Shown one piece after another: positions 54,204-64,000 of a DNA stretch of 64,000 nt. Within the stretch, counting starts at the first letter, position 1. Every line of letters starts with the position of its first letter. The stretch spans positions 1-64,000 of the forward strand of contig JASANG010001569.1 of assembly GCA_030248215.1 (NCBI GenBank). Reading direction: 5' to 3'. The notes beneath the pieces are model-generated. The model searched no databases, was not told the DNA's origin, and saw only the letters and a program-made list of their open reading frames with translations. This DNA comes from Enoplolaimus lenunculus. Lineage: Eukaryota > Nematoda > Enoplea > Enoplida > Thoracostomopsidae. A program made the position numbers and the translations under genes.

Positions 54204-57200
54204 ATGTTCTATGCACAATTTGTGTTGAGCAAGAAAGGCCCTCTCGCTAAGATATGGCTGGCAGCACACTGGGAAAAGAAGCTTACAAAAGCGCATGTTT
54301 ACGAGACGAACATTAACAACGCTGTTGACAGTATTCTGGAACCGAAGGTAAGTAAAACATATATATTGTAAACAGTACGGTAAATACTATGTTAACACAA
54401 AACGAATTGCTACTAATTCTAGCAGGTACTCATTTTTGCAGTGTGTATAGCAAACCGTATGAAATGAGAAAATACTTTACGCAGTAGTTTCTTGTGATTT
54501 TCATATTGTTTAAACAAGTATTGACGTGATGATATTGTTTTCTTGTGACCCTGGACCGTACTCCTTGGTTCGGTACCAAGACCGTCGTAAGGCCCCGGGG
54601 CTTCTAATATGTAGTTGCAAAAATTGCATGCATGGCTTACACGGATATTGTATCAATATATACCTATAAACAGGTCAAAATGGCATTGCGTACGACCGGC
54701 CATCTATTACTCGGCATTGTGCGTATCTATTCTCGCAAAGCGAAATATCTCCTCGCTGACTGCAACGAAGCGTTTATTAAAATCAAAATGGCGTTCCGCC
54801 CCGGAGTAGTGGATTTGCCTGATGACGGTGGGCGAGAGGCAAATTTGAATGCAATAACATTGCCTGAAGTATTTCACGATTTTGATTCGGCGCTTCCAGA
54901 TTTCAGGTGCATACCGCATACGTTTATCTTATCCCTATCTAATTGTAGCCAGTAGTTTGATAATACCTTTTTGTTTGTTGGGGTTATACCAAAAGGAATT
55001 AGGTATTGCCAGTACTGCCGTGCGATTTTTACTATGGGCTACATGCTGTTGTTTCGTCTCATTCTTTCATTGTTCACAATGATATAACAATAACATTAAT
55101 TAGCAGAATTATGGAACCATTGAAATTTTTACCATAAAGGTTTCATTTACCAACAATAAATGGTTTGGGATAAAAGGGTAAACCGCTTACATTATCCATC
55201 CCGATATTACTGTTAATAAACCTATTACGCAATACGTAGAAATCGAGAAAGATCATATTAACGAATAAACTACAAGAGCCTAGAAATTTAGATAACTCCA
55301 CTTTTTCTAATAATCGTCGAAAATTGTCACTATTGGACGCAACAATTAGAGTTTCGGTATTTATTTTTGCTGGAACGTAATTCCATATAGGTAGGTACAA
55401 ATCGGTTTATAAAATAAAATTTGTGGCAATCGACCTTACAATGTTGGAAATCATAGTCTGCAAAAGAAACGGCGAGTAAAATATCGCTGAACATTTTTCA
55501 ATTTTTTCTGTACTTGATATGTTATGCTGGGTAATAGAAGTGGGACATTCAGGCTTTACGTATTAGCGTGTATTTTTGTATAGTACTTACGTAAATAGTT
55601 TTGTATTTGTTTCAGTGACTTAGATTTCCAACAGCAACTACAGACTAATCAATGTAGACGTGAAGAAATTACACTTAGCGAAGAAATTCCGTCTTTGAAC
55701 GAACCGACAAGTTATCCACATGATGATGATTTTGGTAGGTGGTCCGAAGTGCTTCACAAGTTTTCTTTTGTGCTTCGCTAAGCGAAACTATACAACATAT
55801 CGACAGCAGAACACCAAATGTATATCCAAATTGATATATTGTCAAAGTTCACCGCGTGGTTCTGCGACACATGAATATTGCACCTTCGAATTACTGCTAA
55901 TTGACTATAGTTCAAAATAAAATCAGTATGATGTTCATTCACAGACTGTTTCGCGTTTTCGCTAGCCAAATTTTCAAGTTCAACAAAAACATGGGTCAAA
56001 TACATTTAAATATTTGGAATATATAGACGAAAAACAAGCAGTTAAAAGAACTTGAGTTTCAGCAAAGTTTTTGAGACGTAACTTTTCGGTGGTGCATATA
56101 TTTGCAATTCCTGTTCCTATGAAAAATTGAATTTCTATTCCTGTTGGAATCCTGGACATTGACTTGTAAGTCCGGTATTTTTTCACCGGTATTATCGGTA
56201 TCAAAAAATTTCCTCATTCGACAATTGAAGAAAAATTCGCATTATTTTTCTAAAATTGTCTGAAAGTGCATTGCCAAAATTTTCTATTTGTACCATACTC
56301 CATAATTTACTATACGTACGTTTCCACCTACTGCATGTTTCAGGATTTTGGCATTCTAAATGGTGTGTTTACGCCGTTAAAAGCGATAAAATAGAGTTAA
56401 AATGAATTTCGGTTACAAGTATATATGAAAACTAGAAATTTGAACCGATACCGGATACGTATTAAGTTTTTAACCGGAACCGGACAGTAACCGGATATAG
56501 CATCTAAACATGTACACTGATGGTAGTAGTTAAGGCGTACAAAGTGTATATTTATATAGGAGTTTAAAAAAATTTGTCATTTTTACTTCAGTGTCCAATG
56601 GCAAAATATCTTGGATTTCCACTTCTAACATTAAATTTATCAGAATAATATTCTGTAGGTTTATACCGGAACCACATAAGTATAGATGTTGATTTTTGCC
56701 GGATATTATACCCGAACTGGATATACGGCAATTGGAATTCATATCCGAATTTGTTTTCAATTGATATTCAAGTCCGCTCGAAAAACTCCGATGTTCAATC
56801 CACACTCAGAAAGTCTCCCTGGTTTGAAATTTTAGTTATACAAATGGAAAGACCAACAACGTGAGTTATCAGCAGGTTCAATAAATCCAGATTCTAATTT
56901 ATTCTATTTCAGGCGACGGCGATGTACTGGATACTATTGAATTTGGCCGTGATGGAACTGATCATACGCTGCTTGCACAAACTCCAAGTGTGGTTACCTC
57001 AGATATTAATTTAAGGTGTGATTGAGTTAAGGCGATTTTATACAATAGAGTAGTTAGGGTATGTACATCCACCACCTCCGAGAACTAAACTGCTTTTACC
57101 TTACTGTAGGTAGTTTTTATCACTACGTTTAAGCTAATGTTTTTACATTAGGAGCATGGACCAGATTCTCCGTATTTGGTTGGTCTCGGTCTTGCTTTGT

Positions 57201-60200
57201 TGAGTCTCGGTGGTTTGGAACCGAGACCAGAAGTCGAGTGTTAAGCAAATGTATGACTGTATTATTGAAGTAAGTGATAGCTGCAATCGGAATTCCGATT
57301 GCGATTTGAATTCCGATTCAAAACGAGTCCCGATTCCGATTGCACAATCAATCGGAATCGGAATTTGCACATTTTAATTTTAGATCTACTTGTTGTGATA
57401 ATTTGTTTTCAACAAGTTAACTTATCAATTATGGATTGTAGTTTAGATTTACAGGGCAAAAAAGATGATCATTTTGTTCATGTGACGTTTTTGAGAATCG
57501 TTGCCAGCTAACATACACACTAAATCAATATTACACTTGTTAATATAAATTATTCGTATATATAGTCACAAATTTTGTAGTTCCGATTCCGGTAGAAATT
57601 TGCTGTTCCGATTCCGGTATAATCCAGTTCCGCTTCGCACCGTGATGGCTGGTATATAAAATTTCTGTTACTTAGTTACATATGCAATAATTACGAACAG
57701 ATATTCTGAATAAACACGAAAAACTATAAAAAACGCAACAAAACTACGGAAAAATCATTTGAAATATTTTTTTGAAGATTTTTATTTTTTTCGGCGCTAA
57801 CCGAAAATTGGCCGAAAATGAGGCAGCGTTTTTAGTGGTTTGCCGAATAATCGGCAATATCGGGGCTTTACGTGCATATCGGAAATCCAAAAAATTGCCG
57901 ATTCTTTGTCCATACTTTTTGCATTGTTTGCAGTAAATTGCAATGCTATCAATTTCACTTGTTAGCGAACGTCAGTGCGTCTGATCGGGAAACGGTTATG
58001 AGTCATTCGCATAATATTGTGACCGTCGCATAAAACTGTAACCGTTTATGGTTGTTAGGAGTAAAGTTGTAAAGTCTGCATTTATATACCTATAATGTAA
58101 TGTAGCAATCATAATGATTTATTAAACATCATGTATTAAAATAATATTCGGTATCATCGGCAAAATTTCAAAAGAAGAATCGGTAGCGGCATCGGCAAAA
58201 TTTTGGTATCGGAGCATCGCTATTTTTTACCGGTTGTACCCTAGGATAGCGCTAAACAATTAAAATTGTTGCTTTGAAAATAATTACGTTATTAATATAT
58301 ACGTTAGTTTTTTTTTCCAGACTTGAAGAATCAAGAACACTAAATGTTGATGCGCCGGCGGACGACGACTTCGGCGGCCAACTTGACGATAATATTTTAG
58401 GTTAACAAAATTCTGATTCAATTCACATGATGTCGTAGTTACACTATTAGTTTCTTTTTTAGTAATTCATACAGATGCTTTTTCAAAAATGTTAACTGAT
58501 GAATGAAATCTTGAATGTGGGGAATGAAACTGTGTGCATTTTGTGTAGTTGAGATTGTACCCGCAAGCGTGTTGTCGAGTTTTTGGCCACCCCTCTTTCT
58601 GTGAGATGAGGCTTAGGAATTGTTCAAACGAAGAAAAACAATTTTTCTCCTTAAAGAGTTTTACTTGTGACATTAGAGCCAAAACTCACCGCGTGCTGGT
58701 ACGTTTTGGAAAAGTTGCATACGTATTTCTTTTCTAAGAGTCACCATCGATTATAGGTGTAATTGATGCTCTAAGTTGAAAGTAATTGAGTAGAGCAAAA
58801 GTTTTTTATTTGTTAGCTTCGATTTTCGGAATCAAATATCTGGTCACAACATGAGTGTGGTACGTACATATGGTATCTATTTCGCGACAGAGGGGTTTTT
58901 AGTTTTGCTTGAAAATAACCTACTGACACGTGATGTTATTGTGTTTTCAGAAGATATTGACATGAATTTCTTCAATACAGATCTCGATGCTCCAGCAGAT
59001 GATATTGATTTCGGTAAGTAACATTCGTGAGCTGCTATAAAACGCAACTCCTTCCAACTAAGTTCTATGTCAAAATTTTGGCATCTAATTTTTACGCTGT
59101 TTTGTTTATTTGATTTTAATTGCTGGACACAGATAAGAACCATTGAGATTACATATTTGGATCCATATTTTGTCATTCGATCTCAAATTATGTGTGGCGC
59201 CGAGTCGTAACCAAAGTAGAACCGGTCCAACATTTGCCGGGTTGCAATTTCGAACCTATAGATAAATACTGAAATTTGTTAAAAATCAAATTAACAACAA
59301 ATTTTTCCAACATTTAGCAGACTTGCTAATCTTAACACCTGGTAATTTGTTTAATCCCGGTTTCGGAAATAATTGTGGGCCTCCACCTATGAGTTTTTCA
59401 CCTCCGGTTGCCACACCCTGGTAGGTGGTGTGGTTCAACCGGATACAAAAATACCGGACCTGGAGCCGATATCAGCTAAAAGTTAAACTTAACCACGCTA
59501 ATTTAGCAGCACTGTTTGTTATGCTGTGTTATAATTTTGATTCACCACTTGGGCTTGTCGCAGTACTTATAGTTATCATCTCGAACAAAATTCGCAACTA
59601 AATATTGTGATTTTTGGTCAAAAATAATAGTATAATATAGAGTTATGAGTTATGTTATATATACTTTTTAGCAATAAATATCCAGCAATTAGGATGCCGG
59701 AGTGGGATATCCGGTAGAACCCTGGCCCGCCAATATATAGTATATATTAATTTAGATCAAGATGTTGACGCAGGAACGGCCGATGACCACGATGATGATG
59801 ATGATATGGACAGATCTGACCCAGCACAACAACGCCGTACCAAAATAGCGAGCAGTGATCATAGTGTAGGAGGCGGTATCAGTGGTCGCAGCCCTAATGC
59901 AGGAGGGCCCATAGATGACTCTGATGAACCAATGATAACCAATGCGCCGGGTCCAGAAGGTAACGATACGTCAGCAGCTGGCGAAACGGCAGCGACACAC
60001 ACCACAAGTGAGGATACTGAGCTGAGTACAATTATTCATGACGCGTCTGGTGTGACGGCTATCGCCGCTGGCGGTCCGAACGCTAGCGGTGCAATCACAG
60101 CGACTAGTGGTATTATTGATCAAAGCGAAAGTACAACGCTTGTGACGAATGTTGAAGATGCGTTTGCAATGGCGCCAAGGTCGGCAACTAGAGTAGCTGC

Positions 60201-63200
60201 TCCTGGTGGCGCTGTAGGGACCGCTAGTGCCACAGGGACAACAACAGGCGTTACTGGTGGTGGCGGATCGTCGAAGCGAAAGCGAAAGCTTGTCATCGAC
60301 GAAGTCAAATCCATTTCGGGCGAAGATATGAAAGCACAACTATCGCATCCGCAAGATACAATCGCTAGCTTGGATATTGCTCCGCCGACAAAAAAGCTGA
60401 TGCATTGGAAAGAAACGGGCGTCGTTGAGAAATTGTTCGCTCAGCCGTCGATCAAACTCGCGTCGAACATTTTGGTTAAGGTTAGTAATCGTATATATCT
60501 TGACGTGCTGAGTTCAACGATATTATTTTTAGCGTTGTGAGTTCTGGTTCGAAAGTTAGTGCATCCAGCTGCTGGTTTGAGAAAATGCATTTTTTGTGCA
60601 ATATACATCCTAAATATATGCTGTGCCTGATCTGGACTTCAAGCACCATAGCTTTTGAATTAGATGCTATGCCCTGCCGTCTTAGAAATAATAGTTATAG
60701 TCATCACTCCCAGATCTAGTCAATAAGTTAATGCATACCTTATATCTGGGCGCACAGGATATTAATTTGCAAGATATCGGAACGATTAGTACATTTTTAT
60801 CGAAACCGGATATAGTGGCTTAAAATATTGATTTATGTGACAATTTATTAAAAACGAAAAAGCATCAAACATTGTTGGATTCGGCTTTTTCACAACAGAA
60901 TCCCAACCGCAAATTTTTGCCGAAGCCGAAACTTTGTTGCCACCCTAATCGGATATTCGATTGACCCTAATATTTATCGCTTTTTTAGCTTTATACCGCA
61001 AATTTGGTGACTCGAAGCAATCAAGAAGAGGACCGTTTCGACGAAGACGTTCTGTTGGACGAACAGCAGTCGACATCGGGTCGCACTACACGTAAGCGGG
61101 GTGGGGATTCCTTCATATATTAACAACGAAGCGGCCGGATATCAATTTGCCAGATACCTGAGCCAGAGTTATTAACCGGATTGTACTGTTCGAAGTAGTA
61201 CATAGATTGGCGCAGAATTGTTTGCTTTTTCGATTTAAAGTCAACCTGTTAGCTCGGTATTTTCATTTCGCTTCAACGTGAAAAATTTAAGCTTGTGTAC
61301 CTTCCAGAAAATGCAGTTGCAACAAAATGTGTAATATTTGCATTTTATTTAAAAAAAGTCGATTTGTGGTGTACGTAGCCACGGCAGCGCAGCAAATCGG
61401 TACGTGTATACCGTATCCGGATATGGGTTGATTTACTTTTTGCCGGATAGTGAATCAGAACCAAATAGCCAGTTGTTCCCTGGCTTTAAAATATCTTGAT
61501 AAATAGCAGGGATGAACCGAAATTCCTGTTCCTCCATTCAGAGATGCAGGAACCGCAATTTTTACGTTTTGTGGCAAATTATTCCTAATCATTTAAATAT
61601 TGGAAACTTTGTCTTTGAGAAATTGTTATTTCGACGTGTTTTGTACTTTTCAGCACAAGTATCAACAACACTAGCAGGTACGAGTGGCTCAGACTCATTG
61701 CATCATATTGGTGGCGGTGACGGAATGTTACTTGGCGACGCTGGTCACTTACAAACGATTCCAGAAGAAGAACAACGAATTAGCGGCAGTGAAAATCAGC
61801 AGTCGGCTGAAGCGGAACGCGGCACCACATCAACAAACTTAGGAGATGCAACACAACAACACCACGATGTCGATGAGCATGGTGGTATTGTGCGCGATGA
61901 TGTTAATTTTTCTGTAGCGAATACTGGTGACGATACGACCGGAACAACGCATGGTGGCGCAGATGCAAGGACTGGTCGTATGAATCGGGCTGGAGTTGGC
62001 GATCCCGAAGACGGTCTGCAAGAAACTGGCCCCGGTGGACGTGGCGGTGCCGTTGCCGGAGAACTAGATTTGTCGCGACCGCCACCGTCTGTGTCGCCTG
62101 GCGGCGCTGCTGGCGTCGGAGAACCGTTCTCGCCCTGGGTGAATCCGGAAGAGCCACCGACGCCATTCACCGAGCTTGAAGCGCCGCCTGACGAACTACT
62201 GACTGATGATATAACGGCGCCTGCTGCAGCGGCTGCGGTGTCAGCCACTGAAGCACCCCCGTTGAATCAACCGAATTTAGAGGTAAGTTGTTGCGCGTTT
62301 ATGGGTACGTCTTGTTGAGGGCCGATATGTTGAACTGTGTGTGGAATCCAAGGACGTACTTAGTCAGCGGGTTCGGGTTGTCAACCTTCGTAGGATTTTT
62401 TATTGGAGTTTTGGTCAGTTGTGGTTTGCAACACGAGAACCCGTCCTTCGAAAGTTTCATTGGGCGTAATTGTCATCGATAATAGTCGGAAATTTTTGTT
62501 ATTTGATATGAATTGTTCTCATAAATTATAATCTTGTTAATGTTATTTACTCATACTGTCTGTTCTATAAGCATCATGTTTTATAATTGGAATCAACGTC
62601 GGCATATTTTCAAAATAATAAACTGCATCGGCAAAAATCTTGGTATCCTATCGGCACATTCCTACTTTTTCTAGAAGATGGAAACCTGGCCAATGGAAAA
62701 GCAAACCGGTCGCCGAATGGCTTACTTTTTTGACTTATACTTAAATGGCAGCAATTCGGCGGTGCAATATAATTACACACCCCTTTGTGCACATTTTTTT
62801 AAGTTTGTGACAGCTGAAATGACTTTTGTTTAAATTAAGACTCGTGAGATTCGTATTGTTTTTGTACTTGTAGGATTTGGTTGAAGAAGAAGTTGATGTA
62901 GACGAATCTGCCGAAGCGACTGAAAAGCGGTGGAACAAACGAACACAGCAAGTTCTCAAGTCAATGAAACGACATCTTCGCGACAAAGGAGACGCGTTGA
63001 GTTTCAAAGTGAGATTCATGTTGGATATTAGTGATGGGCACCAGAGGAATTACATTTCTCTGAAAGCAGGAACAGGAACCGGAATTCATATTTTCACCGG
63101 AACTGGAATTGCAAGGAATATATTGCATCACTGTGTAGGTATAATTGAATTCGCATTTTTTCATCGTTTCTTACCAGTATAGCAATTATGCACGAGATTT

Positions 63201-64000
63201 TCCTGGAGTTCTCTTAAGCTTTATAGCAACTGATGCTTGTATCAGTTCTCAGGTGACATATCTATATTACCTTGCAAACATGAATGACATGAACTGTGGA
63301 ACAAATATACTGATTTAGCGCACACCGGTCGGTCTGTTTTGTTTATTTACTGGCCCACTTTTCCAAGTTCTATAGATAAAAAGCCCGGAATGTCTACATA
63401 TTTTTGGATGTGACAATTTTTAAGTTTTCAACTACCTGTCTGAGAAATTAGAAACCTATAATGTATTTGTTTCTCAGTGTAAAATGACCCCTTTTATTAG
63501 ATAAGTATGGTTATCAGGGTGCAAAGCGAAACTGGATTATGCCGGAATCGGAATTGGAACAGCAAATTTCTACCGGAATTGTAATCGGAATCGGAACTAG
63601 AAATTTAACGACTACACGGATAATTTGTATTGACAAATATGTTGATTTGAGTGTCTGTTTACTTTCAAAAGTTATCAAAAAATTGCATGAACAAGTTATC
63701 CATGATTTTTGGTTCTATAAAAGTTAATCTACAATCAATTATTGATAAGTTAGTTAACTCATCGAAAGCAATTTATCCAAATTAATACACAATTTTTATG
63801 CAACGTATCACAAAGAAGTAAGGTTAAAATTAAAATTTCAAAATTCCTTTTCCGATTGGTTGTGCAATCGGGATCGGAATTCCTGTTGCACCCTTATGGT
63901 TATAGTTTTCTTATTCATGCTCTATGTTTTTATAGGATTTCACACGCAATAATACGTCAAAACTGGCCGCGCAAAAGTTCTATACGTTGTTGGTGTTGAA
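54204..64000 (+). CDS. RAD21: Cohesin kleisin subunit RAD21/SCC1 (3' end outside the window)
   Basis: Eleven exons: 54204-54347, 54674-54906, 55616-55734, 56913-57015, 58321-58400, 58951-59013, 59756-60480, 60989-61091, 61654-62282, 62874-63008 and 63936 onward. They read in frame for 799 residues so far; animal RAD21 is usually about 630. The N-terminal kleisin domain ([50 protein letters not shown]) binds SMC3. A middle block [14 protein letters not shown] with [17 protein letters not shown] binds the SA/STAG subunit. [16 protein letters not shown] sequence and [13 protein letters not shown] begin the C-terminal winged helix that binds SMC1. Extra length comes from acidic and Gly/Thr-rich linkers in exons 7 and 9. 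Candidate separase sites are TIEFGR (173-178) and SAEAER (574-579). The protein closes the cohesin ring around sister chromatids. Confidence 0.95.
57271..57640. mobile_element. hAT-like short element in RAD21 intron 4
   Basis: The interior (GGTAGAAATTTGCTGTTCCG, CCAGTTCCGCTTCGCACC) is the reverse complement of the left part of 63516-63895. The flanks GTGATAGC and GTGATGGC suggest an 8-bp duplication with one mismatch; the left tip is shortened. Confidence 0.65.
57780..58240. repeat. GCCGAT/ATCGGC-rich repeat in RAD21 intron 4
   Basis: Words such as GCCGATTC, ATCGGCAA and CGGTATC recur on both strands and end in CGGTTGTACCCTAGG. Similar text occurs at 43870-44260. It is probably another CAGGGTGCAACC-related element whose ends are unclear. 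Confidence 0.5.
63516..63895. mobile_element. hAT-like short element in RAD21 intron 10
   Basis: CAGGGTGCAAAGCGAAACTGG on the left is matched by a right end GAATTCCTGTTGCACCCTT. A perfect 8-bp duplication ATGGTTAT flanks it (63508-63515, 63896-63903). The element ends 40 bases before exon 11. Confidence 0.88.

Noticed and set aside
61796-62248. 150-codon minus-strand frame rich in Ala, Pro and Ser
   Set aside because: Antisense shadow of RAD21 exon 9, a GC-rich low-complexity region.

Overview
The window reads as nuclear DNA of an invertebrate animal. Six conserved metazoan genes can be assembled from it, five of them with short exons and GT-AG introns and all in frame across their exons. 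The long AT-rich stretches between them are crowded with small non-autonomous DNA transposons. The species cannot be fixed from sequence alone. Acceptor-like AG sites lie directly upstream of several start codons, and two genes sit only 34 bases apart, so a lineage with spliced-leader trans-splicing is a reasonable guess. No transposase gene was seen; one LINE reverse-transcriptase remnant was.

Layout. Positions 2-570 hold two tightly packed unidentified reading frames, the first running off the left edge. They are followed by a poly(A) signal and, at 694-750, a complete type III hammerhead ribozyme fold. Positions 3265-4129 hold two tandem RING-CH genes with one shared poly(A) signal, followed by minisatellites. 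From about 5.2 to 17.9 kb there is no convincing gene, only mobile elements. Positions 17940-26044 (+) carry a six-exon UBASH3/EPPase-like histidine phosphatase whose second intron holds a 2.1-kb foldback element and a 1.6-kb TTAGGC-rich element. Positions 28152-28994 (-) are a single-exon COA7. Then come GALK2 (31240-38317, -), an SLC38A7-like amino-acid transporter (40145-46013, -), an SPOP-like MATH-BTB protein (48145-53035, -) and, head to head with it, the cohesin kleisin RAD21 (54204 to the right edge, +; the last exon is cut by the window).

These are mostly housekeeping genes of unrelated pathways: haem-protein handling for complex IV, sugar phosphorylation, glutamine transport, ubiquitin ligase adaptors and sister-chromatid cohesion. 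The gene order implies no shared pathway.

The repeat landscape is the most distinctive feature. Three related short-element families start with GGCC and are filled with (TTAGGC)n, the hexamer used as telomeric repeat by nematodes. Many copies have clear 8-9-bp target duplications. Other families are hAT-like (CAGGGTGCAACCGG ends, perfect 8-bp duplications), piggyBac-like (TTAA-flanked, with a tRNA-like core), and TA-flanked palindromic elements loaded with TGAGTCA sites. A tandem array of tRNA-like sequences lies inside an intron of the SPOP-like gene.
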